A stretch of DNA of 64,000 bases. Origin: Rhodanobacter sp. B05. GTDB taxonomy: Bacteria; Pseudomonadota; Gammaproteobacteria; Xanthomonadales; Rhodanobacteraceae. How positions within the stretch are numbered: the first letter of the stretch is position 1; each line of letters opens with the position of its first letter. Below are positions 34,437-42,652 of the stretch, one piece after another. The notes below the pieces were generated by a model. The model was not told where the DNA came from, searched no databases, and saw only the letters and a program-made list of their open reading frames with translations. The DNA is taken from the NCBI RefSeq assembly GCF_002001085.1, contig NZ_MUNU01000015.1:372001-436000 (forward strand), written 5' to 3'. Made by a program: the position numbers and the translations under genes.

Positions 34437-35387
34437 ATGAGACTTTCCAGGGATGTTGCCGGCCCCTGCCTGGCGCCGCGCGGCAGCGTGGTCGCGGTCG
34501 GCGCGTTCGATGGCCTGCACCGCGGTCACCAGGCCTTGCTGGCACAGGTGCACGAGCGTGCCCGGGAGCTGGAGTGCACGCCGATGGTGGTGAGTTTCGA
34601 GCCGCTGCCACGTGCTTTCTTCTCGCCCGAGCCGGTGCCGCGCCTGTCCAGCGTGCGCGACAAGCTGCGTGGCTTTGCCGCCGCCGGCATGGAGCACACC
34701 TTGCTGCTGCACTTCAACCGGGCGCTGACCATGATGTCGGCCGAGGACTTCGTGCGGCGCGTGCTGGTCGATCGGCTGGCGGCGCGTGAAGTCTGGGTCG
34801 GCGGCGATTTCCGCTTCGGCCACAAGCGGGCCGGCGATGTGGCGTTGCTGGAACGCATGGGCGCGGAACTGGGTTTCAGTGCCTGCACGCTGCCGGTGAT
34901 CCAGTTGCATGGCGCGCGGGTGTCGGCCAGTCGCGTGCGCGCGCTGCTGGCCGCGGGCGAGTTCGCCGGCGCCGAGCCGTTGCTCGGTCGTCCCTTCGTG
35001 ATCGACGGCAAGGTGGAGCATGGCAACCAGCTCGGTCGCACGCTGGGCTATCCCACCGCGAACATCCACTTGCGCGCGCGGGTCAGTCCGGTGCAGGGGA
35101 TCTTCGCGGTGCGCGTGGGTCTGGGCGAGAGCGCATGCAGCTGGCCCGGCGTGGCCAGCCTGGGCGTACGCCCGACCGTGAACCAGGTCAGCCAGCCTTT
35201 GCTGGAAGTCCATCTGTTCGATTTCGAGGGCGATCTGTACGGCCAGCGCATGGCGGTGGAGTTCGTGGCCAAGCTGCGCGACGAGCAGAAGTTCGACGGG
35301 CTGGAGCCGCTGAAGGCGCAGATGGCGCTGGATTCGAGCATGGCGCGCGAGGTGCTGGGCATGAATCCGCGGCTGGCTGGCGCGTAG
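34437..35387 (+). CDS. ribF: Bifunctional riboflavin kinase/FAD synthetase
   Basis: 316 residues (ATG at 34437, or 34434 directly before it). The N-terminal nucleotidyltransferase domain has the HxGH-type motif GAFDGLHRGHQALL and VGGDFRFGHKRAGD; the C-terminal flavokinase domain has LGRTLGYPTANIHL and GVASLGVRPTV. It makes FMN and then FAD from riboflavin. A TATACT -10-like box (34422-34427) lies directly before the gene behind a small hairpin, so ribF may have its own promoter. ileS follows after 110 bp. Confidence 0.94.
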   Translation: MRLSRDVAGPCLAPRGSVVAVGAFDGLHRGHQALLAQVHERARELECTPMVVSFEPLPRAFFSPEPVPRLSSVRDKLRGFAAAGMEHTLLLHFNRALTMMSAEDFVRRVLVDRLAAREVWVGGDFRFGHKRAGDVALLERMGAELGFSACTLPVIQLHGARVSASRVRALLAAGEFAGAEPLLGRPFVIDGKVEHGNQLGRTLGYPTANIHLRARVSPVQGIFAVRVGLGESACSWPGVASLGVRPTVNQVSQPLLEVHLFDFEGDLYGQRMAVEFVAKLRDEQKFDGLEPLKAQMALDSSMAREVLGMNPRLAGA

Positions 35388-35497
35388 GAGTTCGACAGCC
35401 TCTCAAGTATTCCGGTGCGCCCGCGTATCGTTTAACGTTGCACTCTTTGCCTGCCGGCGCCCGGCGGGCGCAACACCTCAAGTGATGGCATCAGGCA

Positions 35498-38392
35498 ATG
35501 ACCAAGGATTACAAAAGCACGATCAACCTGCCGCAAACGGAATTTCCGATGCGCGGCGATTTGCCGAAGCGCGAGCCGGTATGGCTGGCCGAGTGGGAAC
35601 GGGTGGATCGCTATGCGCAGATCCAGCAGAAGACGGCGGGGCGCGACAGCGTGTTCGTGCTGCATGACGGTCCGCCGTACGCGAATGGCGCGATCCACAT
35701 CGGCCATGCGGTCAACAAGATCCTCAAGGACGTCACGGTCAAGTCGAAACTGCTGTCAGGCCATCGTGCGCCGTACGTGCCGGGTTGGGATTGCCATGGC
35801 CTGCCGATCGAGATCGCGGTCGAGAAGAAATTCGGCAAGCCGGGCGACAAGCTCGATGCCGCGCAGTTCCGGCAGAAATGCCGCGAATATGCCACCGAGC
35901 AGGTCGACACCCAGCGCAACGATTTCAAGCGTCTGGGTGTGCTCGGTGATTGGCAGAAGCCGTATCGCACCATGGATTTCAGCTACGAGGCCGACATGCT
36001 GCGCGCGCTGGCGCGCATCGTGGCCAATGGCCATGTGATGCGCGGCGCCAAGCCGGTGTACTGGTGCTTCGACTGCGCTTCGGCGCTGGCCGAGGCCGAG
36101 ATCGAGTACGGCGACAAGGTCTCGCCCGCGGTCGACGTGGCGTATGACGCCGTGGATGGCAAGGCGCTGGCGGCGAAATTCGGCGTGGATTCCGGCGACG
36201 CCATCGTCGCCATCCCGATCTGGACCACCACGCCGTGGACGCTGCCGGAAAGCCAGGCGGTGTCGCTCGGCGCGGAGCTGGAATACGCGCTGATCGAAGG
36301 CCCGTCACGCGACGGCAAGCGCGTGCTGCTGGTGATTGCCAGTGCGCTGGTCGAGAAGGTGCGCGCACGCTACTCCCTTCTCCCTCCGGGAGAAGGTGCC
36401 CGAAGGGCGGATGAGGGTGCTCAGGCCCTCGGCCATGCCACAGGTTCTGCCCTGGAAAACCTCAAACTCCACCATCCCTTCTACCCGCGCGAAGTCCCGG
36501 TGATCCTCGGCGACCACGTCAGCGCCGAGGACGGCACCGGTGCCGTGCACACCTCGCCCGATCACGGCGTCGAGGATTTCGTGGTGGCGCGCGAGTACGG
36601 CATCGGCCTGCTCAACTACATCGAGTCGCGCGGCACCTACCGCGCCGACACGCCGGTCGCCGACGGCCTCGAACTCGGTGGCATGCATATCTGGAAGGCC
36701 AACGATGCCATCGTCGAGCTGCTGCGCCGGCGTGGCGTGCTGCTCGCGTTCGCGAAGATCGAGCACAGCTATCCGAACTGCTGGCGGCACAAGACGCCGG
36801 TGATCTATCGCACCACGCCGCAGTGGTTCATCTCGATGGAGCAGGCCGATCTGCGCAAGACGGCGCTGGCCTCGATCAAGGATGTGCGCTGGGTGCCAGG
36901 CTGGGGCGAGGAACGCATCGCCGGCATGGTCGCCGGGCGGCCGGACTGGTGCATCTCGCGCCAGCGCACCTGGGGCGTGCCGATCGCGTTGTTCGTGCAC
37001 AAGGCCACGCAGGAGCTGCATCCCGATTCCGTCGCGTTGCTGGAGCAGGTCGCGAAGAAAGTGGAGCAGGGCGGCGTCGATGCGTGGTTCACGCTGGATG
37101 CGGCCGAGCTGCTTGGCGATCAGGCGAACGACTACGAGAAAGTCACCGACGTGCTGGACGTCTGGTTCGATTCGGGCGTCACCCATTACGCGGTGATCGG
37201 CCAGCGTCCGGAACTGCAGCAGGGCTCGGCATCGCAGTACAAGGTGATGTATCTGGAAGGTTCCGACCAGCATCGCGGCTGGTTCCAATCCTCGTTGCTG
37301 ACTTCGTCGGCGATCCACGGTCGCGCGCCCTATGACGACGTGCTCACCCACGGCTTCGCGGTGGATGCGAGCGGCCGCAAGATGTCCAAGTCGCTGGGCA
37401 ACGTGGTGGCGCCGCAGAAGGTGATGGACACCTTGGGCGCCGACGTGTTGCGCATGTGGGTGGCGTCGGCCGACTACCGCAACGAGATGACCGTTTCGGA
37501 CGAGATTCTCAAGCGCGTATCGGACACGTATCGACGCATCCGCAATACGGCGAAGTTCCTGCTCGGCAATCTCGACGGTTTTAATCCGATCAAGCATCTG
37601 GTGTCCGTCGAAGACAGCCTGCTGCTGGATCAGTGGGCAATCCAGCAGGCGTACGACGTGCAGCAGGCGGTGCTGGCTGCCTATGAGCGCTACGACTTTC
37701 CGGAGGTCGTGGCGCGCATCCAGAATTTCTGCACGAACGAACTGGGCGCCCTGTATCTCGACATCACCAAGGATCGGCTCTACACCATGCCGAGCGACAG
37801 TCGCGGCCGGCGCAGCGCGCAGAGCGCGATGTACCGCATCGCCGAAGCGCTGGTGCGCTGGCTGGCACCGGTGCTGAGCTTTACCGCCGAAGAAATCTGG
37901 CAGGCGATGCCGGGCGAACGCGGCGAGAGCGTGCTGTTCGAGACGTGGTACGACGGACTGGTGTCTTGTCAGGGATCGCCCGAACAACGTCGCTACTGGA
38001 CCGATCTGCTGGCGATCCGCGATGCCGCCTCGCGCGTGCTCGAGGGCATGCGCAAGGCCGAGCGGATCGGCGCGGCGCTCGAAGCGAAGCTCGTCATCCA
38101 TATCGATGCGGCGCTGCAGAAGCGCTATGCGGAAAGTGCGGACGAGTTGCGCTTCTTCTTCATCACCTCCGAACTCGAGCTGGCGTCATTGACGCCGCGT
38201 CCCGACGATTCGGCCCGGGTTGAACTGGAGGGCGCCGAGGCCTGGGTGTCCGCGAGCGTCAGCGAAGCCTCCAAGTGTGTACGTTGCTGGCATCGACGCG
38301 ACGATGTCGGCAGTCATGCCGATCATCCCGAGTTGTGCGGGCGCTGCGTCGGCAATGTCGAAGGGCCGGGCGAAGATCGCCGCTGGTTCTGA
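35498..38392 (+). CDS. ileS: Isoleucyl-tRNA synthetase with a repeat-derived peptide insertion
   Basis: 964 residues, class I aminoacyl-tRNA synthetase that charges tRNA-Ile. HIGH is at residues 67-70 and KMSKS at 628-632; the editing domain has the usual CHGLP and [14 protein letters not shown] regions, and the C-terminal zinc knuckle is [10 protein letters not shown]...CGRC. About 25 residues longer than the Escherichia coli enzyme. Residues about 293-308 ([16 protein letters not shown]) are encoded by a half copy of the family A intergenic repeat, in frame at the entry to the editing domain, before [18 protein letters not shown]. The reading frame is intact throughout, so the gene must tolerate the insertion. 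Confidence 0.95.
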   Translation: MTKDYKSTINLPQTEFPMRGDLPKREPVWLAEWERVDRYAQIQQKTAGRDSVFVLHDGPPYANGAIHIGHAVNKILKDVTVKSKLLSGHRAPYVPGWDCHGLPIEIAVEKKFGKPGDKLDAAQFRQKCREYATEQVDTQRNDFKRLGVLGDWQKPYRTMDFSYEADMLRALARIVANGHVMRGAKPVYWCFDCASALAEAEIEYGDKVSPAVDVAYDAVDGKALAAKFGVDSGDAIVAIPIWTTTPWTLPESQAVSLGAELEYALIEGPSRDGKRVLLVIASALVEKVRARYSLLPPGEGARRADEGAQALGHATGSALENLKLHHPFYPREVPVILGDHVSAEDGTGAVHTSPDHGVEDFVVAREYGIGLLNYIESRGTYRADTPVADGLELGGMHIWKANDAIVELLRRRGVLLAFAKIEHSYPNCWRHKTPVIYRTTPQWFISMEQADLRKTALASIKDVRWVPGWGEERIAGMVAGRPDWCISRQRTWGVPIALFVHKATQELHPDSVALLEQVAKKVEQGGVDAWFTLDAAELLGDQANDYEKVTDVLDVWFDSGVTHYAVIGQRPELQQGSASQYKVMYLEGSDQHRGWFQSSLLTSSAIHGRAPYDDVLTHGFAVDASGRKMSKSLGNVVAPQKVMDTLGADVLRMWVASADYRNEMTVSDEILKRVSDTYRRIRNTAKFLLGNLDGFNPIKHLVSVEDSLLLDQWAIQQAYDVQQAVLAAYERYDFPEVVARIQNFCTNELGALYLDITKDRLYTMPSDSRGRRSAQSAMYRIAEALVRWLAPVLSFTAEEIWQAMPGERGESVLFETWYDGLVSCQGSPEQRRYWTDLLAIRDAASRVLEGMRKAERIGAALEAKLVIHIDAALQKRYAESADELRFFFITSELELASLTPRPDDSARVELEGAEAWVSASVSEASKCVRCWHRRDDVGSHADHPELCGRCVGNVEGPGEDRRWF
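36374..36420. repeat. Half copy of family A repeat inside ileS
   Basis: 47 bp containing CCCTTCTCCCTCCGGGAGAAG followed by GGTGCCCGAAGGGCGGATGAGGGTGC (positions 36375-36420), matching the left half of the copy at 25987. The length is such that the ileS frame continues. It encodes [15 protein letters not shown]. Confidence 0.9.
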
Positions 38393-38400
38393 CAACATGG

Positions 38401-38505
38401 CCCCTCTCCCGTCGGGAGAGGGGTGAGGGTTCGGGCGAAGCGCGGCACTTCGCTCCGCTCGAACCCTCATCCTCCCTGCGGGCACCTTCTCCCGAAGGGA
38501 GAAGG
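38401..38505. repeat. Paired-hairpin intergenic repeat (family A, copy 3)
   Basis: CCCCTCTCCCGTCGGGAGAG at the left, then GTGAGGGTTCG, an internal GCGAAGCG palindrome, GAACCCTCATCC, and CACCTTCTCCCGAAGGGAG at the right. It has the same structure as 25987-26100 but inverted. It fills the ileS-lspA gap and starts 8 bp after the ileS stop. Confidence 0.85.
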
Positions 38506-38527
38506 AATCAGTCTTGAGAGACTTTCG

Positions 38528-39028
38528 ATGACCACCAAACCCAACGCACTCATCTGGCTGTGGCTTTCCATCACCGTCATCGCGCTCGACCAGCTCAGCA
38601 AATGGTGGGCGGTGCACGCGCTGCAGCCGATGGGCATGCCGCATGCGGTGATTCCCGGTTTCCTGAACTGGACGCTGGCGTTCAACAGCGGCGCCGCGTT
38701 CAGTTTTCTCGCCGATGGCGCCGGTTGGCAGCGCTGGTTCTTCGTGGCGCTTGCCGTGGTGATCAGCGCGGTGCTGGTGGTGTGGCTGCGACGCACGCCG
38801 CGGCGCGACTGGCGCACCGCGATGCCGTTGGCCTTCATCATCGGTGGCGCCATCGGCAACCTCATCGATCGGCTGCATGCGGCGCAGGTCACCGACTTCA
38901 TCCAGGTGTACTTCCGCCAGTGGAGCTACCCGGTATTCAATCTCGCCGATTGCGGCATCACGGTGGGCGCCGTGATGCTCGTGGCGTTCGGCCTGTTCGG
39001 CGGCAAGTCCGCAGGCGGCGTGCGATAA
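38528..39028 (+). CDS. lspA: Lipoprotein signal peptidase
   Basis: 166 residues with four membrane segments. LspA is the aspartic peptidase that cuts signal peptides of diacylated prolipoproteins. Key features: ALDQLSKWWAVHAL in the first segment, FNSGAAFSFLA, the catalytic aspartates in GAIGNLIDRLHAAQVTDF and PVFNLADCGITVGAV. Normal length. Upstream is ileS with a repeat in the gap, downstream ispH, the usual gammaproteobacterial order. Confidence 0.95.
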   Translation: MTTKPNALIWLWLSITVIALDQLSKWWAVHALQPMGMPHAVIPGFLNWTLAFNSGAAFSFLADGAGWQRWFFVALAVVISAVLVVWLRRTPRRDWRTAMPLAFIIGGAIGNLIDRLHAAQVTDFIQVYFRQWSYPVFNLADCGITVGAVMLVAFGLFGGKSAGGVR

Positions 39029-39039
39029 TTGCCTCTTCT

Positions 39040-39113
39040 GTAGGAGCCCGCTTGCGGGCGATGCTCTTGCCTTGATGCTTCGACAAGTGCATCGCCCGCA
39101 AGCGGGCTCCTAC
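39040..39113. repeat. Perfect 25-bp inverted repeat between lspA and ispH (family C)
   Basis: Arms 39040-39064 (begins GTAGGAGCCCGCTTGCGGGC) and 39089-39113 are exact reverse complements separated by 24 nt. Each arm itself contains the small palindrome CCCGCTTGCGGG. This is a REP/BIME-like pair of a type widespread in Pseudomonas and Lysobacterales. Confidence 0.85.
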
Positions 39114-39135
39114 GTGAATCAAGAACGAGGTCGTC

Positions 39136-40098
39136 TTGGATATCCTGCTCGCCAACCCCCGCGGCTTCTGCGCCGGCGTCGATCGCGCGATCGCCATTGT
39201 CGAGCGTGCGCTGGAGTCGTATGGCGCGCCGATCTACGTGCGCCACGAAGTGGTACACAACCGCTACGTGGTGGACAAGCTGCGCGCCGACGGCGCGGTG
39301 TTCGTCGAGGAACTGCACGAGGTACCCGACGGAGCCACGGTGATCTTCAGCGCACATGGCGTGTCGCAGGCGGTGCGCGAGGAAGCTGACCAGCGGAACC
39401 TGAAGGTGTTCGACGCCACCTGTCCGCTGGTGACCAAGGTGCACATGGAAGTGGCGCGGCTGGGCCGCATCGGTCGCAGCGTGGTGTTGATCGGCCACGC
39501 CGGCCATCCCGAAGTCGAAGGCACGATGGGGCAGTGGAACACCGCCAACAGCGGCGAGATCGTGCTGGTCGAATCGCTGGAATCGGTCGCGCGGCTGAGC
39601 CCGAAATTCCCGCATGCCTTGTCCTATGTCACCCAGACCACGCTGTCGGTCGACGACACCAAGGCGATCATCGGGGCGCTGCGCGAAAAGTTTCCCGACA
39701 TCGAGGGTCCGCGCAAGGACGACATCTGCTACGCCACCCAGAATCGCCAGGACGCGGTGCGCCGGCTCGCCGACGCGGTCGACCTTATGCTGGTGGTCGG
39801 CTCGATCAACAGCTCCAACTCCAATCGCCTGCGCGAACTGGCCGAGAAGCAGGGCGTGCGCTCGTTCCTCATCGACGGCGCCGAACACATCGAGCGCCAC
39901 TGGCTCGACGGCGTCAAGCACATCGGCCTGACCGCCGGCGCGTCGGCCCCGGACAAACTGGTGCGCGACGTGATCGCCCGGCTGCAGTCATGGGGCGCGG
40001 GCGACGTGCGCGAACTCGACGGCGAGCCGGAAAACATCACCTTTGCCCTGCCCAGGGAGCTGCGCCTGCTGGGGGGCGCCGGTTCCGCGAGCTTCTGA
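39136..40098 (+). CDS. ispH: 4-hydroxy-3-methylbut-2-enyl diphosphate reductase
   Basis: 320 residues with a TTG start at 39136 (GAGG upstream), giving the canonical [19 protein letters not shown]. It is the last enzyme of the MEP isoprenoid pathway, converting HMBPP to IPP and DMAPP with a [4Fe-4S] cluster. Cluster cysteines are Cys12, Cys96 ([12 protein letters not shown]) and Cys198 ([11 protein letters not shown]). [19 protein letters not shown] and [10 protein letters not shown] are further signatures. Normal length. tRNA-Thr follows 56 bp after the stop. Confidence 0.95.
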   Translation: MDILLANPRGFCAGVDRAIAIVERALESYGAPIYVRHEVVHNRYVVDKLRADGAVFVEELHEVPDGATVIFSAHGVSQAVREEADQRNLKVFDATCPLVTKVHMEVARLGRIGRSVVLIGHAGHPEVEGTMGQWNTANSGEIVLVESLESVARLSPKFPHALSYVTQTTLSVDDTKAIIGALREKFPDIEGPRKDDICYATQNRQDAVRRLADAVDLMLVVGSINSSNSNRLRELAEKQGVRSFLIDGAEHIERHWLDGVKHIGLTAGASAPDKLVRDVIARLQSWGAGDVRELDGEPENITFALPRELRLLGGAGSASF

Positions 40099-40154
40099 GC
40101 GAACCGGCCGCGCTTGCGTCGCCGCGGCACGCCCCGTAAAATCCGCGGTTCTTT

Positions 40155-40230
40155 GCCGGAATAGCTCAGTTGGTAGAGCGGCGCATTCGTAATGCGTAGG
40201 TCGTAGGTTCGATTCCTATTTCCGGCACCA
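40155..40230 (+). tRNA. tRNA-Thr (anticodon CGT)
   Basis: 76 nt including encoded CCA. Acceptor GCCGGAA pairs with TTCCGGC, D-arm GCTC/GAGC, anticodon loop TTCGTAA giving CGT (reads ACG), T-arm with GGTTCGATTCC. The 3' 21 nt (40210-40230) form the left attachment site of the integrated element. Confidence 0.95.
40210..40230 (+). repeat. attL: 3' end of tRNA-Thr
   Basis: The last 21 nt of the tRNA gene (CGATTCCTATTTCCGG then CACCA) recur at 47296-47315 with one G missing. The tRNA stays whole on this side, as expected of a tyrosine recombinase that targets the T-arm/acceptor end. Confidence 0.85.
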
Positions 40231-40231
40231 T

Positions 40232-40318
40232 CTATACGTTTCAGGTCGTCCCACGACAACCCACGAAACCACTAAAACCCGCAGAAATGCGGGTTTTTTT
40301 GTGCCTATACGTTTCAGG
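40232..40318. repeat. Direct repeats between tRNA and integrase gene
   Basis: The 14-mer CTATACGTTTCAGG occurs at 40232-40245 and 40305-40318, followed in each case by a related stretch (TCGTCCCACGACAACCC and GCATCCCATTGCAGCCC). The copies are 73 bp apart and straddle a terminator. They may be integrase or excisionase arm sites. Confidence 0.6.
40274..40300 (+). terminator. Intrinsic terminator after tRNA-Thr, inside the element
   Basis: AAAACCCGCA, loop GAA, then TGCGGG and seven T. It is supplied by the element and ends the tRNA transcript before the integrase gene; the original terminator now lies beyond attR at 47332. Confidence 0.85.
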
Positions 40319-40344
40319 GCATCCCATTGCAGCCCGCGCGACGC

Positions 40345-40386
40345 GGGGGTATGTTCGGGGGTACAAAGACCCCGTGGGGGTATCTG
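40345..40386. repeat. GGGGGTA arm-type repeats, left end
   Basis: GGGGGTATGTTCGGGGGTA at 40345-40363 and GGGGGTATCTGG at 40376-40387. The same double motif, GGGGGTATTTTTGGGGGTATC, is at the right end (47220-47240). Such paired copies near both att sites fit integrase arm-binding sites. Confidence 0.6.
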
Positions 40387-40400
40387 GCTGGGAATTCGTC

Positions 40401-41630
40401 ATGGCAAGCGACACCGGCAAGCTAACCGTATTGGCGATCAAGGCTGCGAAGCCCGGTAAACATTTCGACGGCGGCGGCCTGTACCTGCATGTGCAGGAAG
40501 GCGGTCGCTACTGGCGCATGAAATATCGCCATGGGGGCAAGGAGAAGCTGCTAGCGCTTGGCGTCTACCCAGAAGTGGGCCTGAGTGAGGCCCGCCAACG
40601 CCGCGACGCTGCACGGACGCTGCTGCGTGATGGCAATGATCCCGGCGCAATGAAGCGTGTGCGTAAGGTGGCCGACAAAGTGGCGGCTGCCAACACTTTT
40701 GATGCTATTGCCGCAGAGTGGCTGAAAAAGCAAAAGCCTCGTATGGCTAAGGCTACGTTTACGAAGGCTCAGTGGACCCTAGACGACTTGGTATCACCGT
40801 GGATGGGTAACCGACCCATTACCGAAATTGACGCACCGGAAATGCTGCGCGTTCTTCGTCGGATAGAGGAACGGGGAGCGCACGAGACTGCACACCGTAC
40901 AAAACAGCGTTGCAGTCAAATCTTTCGCTATGCGATCGCCACAGGTCGAGCCAAGCATGACCCTACCGCCGATCTACGCGGCGCACTGGCACCCGTAGTC
41001 TCAAAGTCACGCGCAGCAATCACTGACCCACATGCAGTAGGTGAGCTACTACGTGCCATTGATGGTTACAGCGGCGGACTGGTTGCGCGTTCCGCATTGA
41101 AACTTGCGCCGCTGGTATTTGTTCGGCCGGGTGAGCTTCGCCATGCCGAGTGGGAAGAATTTGATCTGGATGGTGCGGTTTGGCGTATCCCCGCCGGGAA
41201 GATGAAGATGCGCGAGGAACATATCGTTCCTTTGCCACTGCAAGCGATAGCAATCCTTCGTGAGCTGCACCCACTGACCGGACGTAGCCGCTATGTATTC
41301 CCCGGAGAGCGCAGCACAAGCCGCCCCATGTCAGAAAACACAGTGAATGCAGCCTTGCGTCGGATGGGCTTTGACAAAGACACCATGACCGGCCACGGCT
41401 TCCGCGCGATGGCATCTACACGCTTGAACGAAATGGGCTGGAAACCGGACGTGATCGAACGCCAGCTTGCACACGCCGAGCGCAACAAGGTGCGTGCAGC
41501 CTACAACCGCGCACAGTACCTGCAGGAACGGCAGAAGATGATGCAGGAGTGGGCAGACTATCTAGACGTACTGCGAGACAACACCAGCAACGTAGTCACG
41601 ATGGGCAAAAAGGCGCAGAGCAATGGCTAG
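40401..41630 (+). CDS. Tyrosine recombinase/integrase, P4 type
   Basis: 409 residues from the ATG at 40401. N-terminal DUF4102-type arm-binding domain (LTVLAIKAAKPGKHFDGGGLYLHV, ALGVYPEVGLSEARQRRDAAR), SAM-like core-binding domain, and a catalytic domain with Arg242 (FVRPGELRHAEW), His332/Arg335 (GHGFRAMASTRL), a late His (ERQLAHAERN) and nucleophile Tyr368 (VRAAYNRAQY). It is next to the tRNA-Thr att site and reads away from it, the normal arrangement for a P4-type island integrase. All catalytic residues are present, so it is probably active. Confidence 0.95.
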   Translation: MASDTGKLTVLAIKAAKPGKHFDGGGLYLHVQEGGRYWRMKYRHGGKEKLLALGVYPEVGLSEARQRRDAARTLLRDGNDPGAMKRVRKVADKVAAANTFDAIAAEWLKKQKPRMAKATFTKAQWTLDDLVSPWMGNRPITEIDAPEMLRVLRRIEERGAHETAHRTKQRCSQIFRYAIATGRAKHDPTADLRGALAPVVSKSRAAITDPHAVGELLRAIDGYSGGLVARSALKLAPLVFVRPGELRHAEWEEFDLDGAVWRIPAGKMKMREEHIVPLPLQAIAILRELHPLTGRSRYVFPGERSTSRPMSENTVNAALRRMGFDKDTMTGHGFRAMASTRLNEMGWKPDVIERQLAHAERNKVRAAYNRAQYLQERQKMMQEWADYLDVLRDNTSNVVTMGKKAQSNG

Positions 41631-41907
41631 GAAAGGTCAGCCGACATTCGTAATTGAAGAAAGCATACCCAAGTCACTACGTGGCAAAGGCTATGCAGGT
41701 ACCGACTACGACAAGGCTAGGCGCGAATTTGAGCCAGAATATAAGGCGCTTGCAAAACAAGGGCACTTTCGAGTGAGAGGTACAAAAACGAAATTCGCAG
41801 ACCGTGTGCTGAAGGCATATCCAATCATTGCAAAGCAACGAACCATATTAGTCTGGATGCAAGCTTGGAATGCGGAGTTGGCTAGACAACATGTGTCGGA
41901 TGAGTAG
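41623..41907 (+). CDS. Small basic protein of unknown function in the element
   Basis: 94 residues; ATG overlaps the end of the integrase gene by 8 bp, so it is probably translated from the integrase mRNA. Rich in Lys and Arg (FVIEESIPKSLRGKGYAGTDY, HFRVRGTKTKFADRVLKAYP), no membrane segment, no recognised motif. Its place directly behind int would suit an excisionase-like or recombination accessory protein, but the AlpA-like gene further on is the better candidate for that role. Function unknown. Confidence 0.65.
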   Translation: MARKGQPTFVIEESIPKSLRGKGYAGTDYDKARREFEPEYKALAKQGHFRVRGTKTKFADRVLKAYPIIAKQRTILVWMQAWNAELARQHVSDE

Positions 41908-42020
41908 CAAACATGCGCCCCTTTGAGGCGTATGAAGAAACTAATATTCCAAGGGTTCGACCGCACAGCATTTCGGGGCTAGGGTATTCCCATTCATTCC
42001 GCATAGCCCCGGAGAGTTCC

Positions 42021-42251
42021 ATGGGACATTTTGATATCCCCGCCGCTCAACCTATACGCTTCCTAAAACTCCCTGAAGTCCTTCATCGTCTAGGTATTAG
42101 CCGCAGTGAATTCTTTCGGCGAGCACACACCATTCCTAACTGGCCCCTGCCTATTCGGATGGGACTGCGCTGCGTCGTTTATTCCAGTGCGGAAGTAGAT
42201 GCGTACATGCAGGACTGCGTCGCCAAGCGCGACCAACAGCGAGCCGCCTAG
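42021..42251 (+). CDS. AlpA-like small helix-turn-helix activator/excisionase
   Basis: 76 residues from the ATG at 42021, preceded by GGAGAGTTCC; the longer in-frame ORF from 41913 lacks a ribosome-binding site. The sequence IRFLKLPEVLHRLGISRSEFFRRAHTIPNWPLPIRMGLRCVVYSSAEVDAYMQ in its key words (KLPEVLHRLGISRS and VVYSSAEVDAYM) is the AlpA/MerR-like winged HTH. In P4-like elements such proteins switch on int and excision genes. It is upstream of the replication gene. Confidence 0.82.
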   Translation: MGHFDIPAAQPIRFLKLPEVLHRLGISRSEFFRRAHTIPNWPLPIRMGLRCVVYSSAEVDAYMQDCVAKRDQQRAA

Positions 42252-42301
42252 AGGCGTATCTACAACTGTATTTCGCAGCACGATGCCAAGGAGGCGTTCA
42301 A

Positions 42302-42652
42302 ATGACCAGCAGGAAGGTGATTGATAGTGATCCATATGCGCATGTTTATGGTGAGAAGTGCTTCCATGAATTGTCGAAATTTAATCGCCTATTACCGAAG
42401 TACACGCTGGCCCCTCTTCGTGACCAATTAAACATCTTTGCTGACAGAGCCGACAAAGAATACTTCGACTATATATTCGAGCTGAAGTCAAAAGGTCTTG
42501 TCATACGCAGAATGCATTCTGGTGAAGAAGATCTTGTTGCAACACAAATCAAATACCCACGCCTTCGTAAACTTCTGAAGACGCGACGCGTCGCTAATGC
42601 CCTGCTTGCAATTTTCAGAAACAATAGTCGTGGTGACCATGGCACAGACTGA
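42302..42652 (+). CDS. Hypothetical protein upstream of the primase-helicase
   Basis: 116 residues with a near-perfect ribosome-binding site (AAGGAGG, 8 nt before ATG). Composition is charged with a basic C-terminus (KYPRLRKLLKTRRVANALLAIFRNN). No domain recognised. Its 3' end overlaps the start of the primase-helicase gene by 14 nt, so the two are coupled; an accessory replication or copy-control role would fit the position but is not shown by sequence. Confidence 0.65.
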   Translation: MTSRKVIDSDPYAHVYGEKCFHELSKFNRLLPKYTLAPLRDQLNIFADRADKEYFDYIFELKSKGLVIRRMHSGEEDLVATQIKYPRLRKLLKTRRVANALLAIFRNNSRGDHGTD

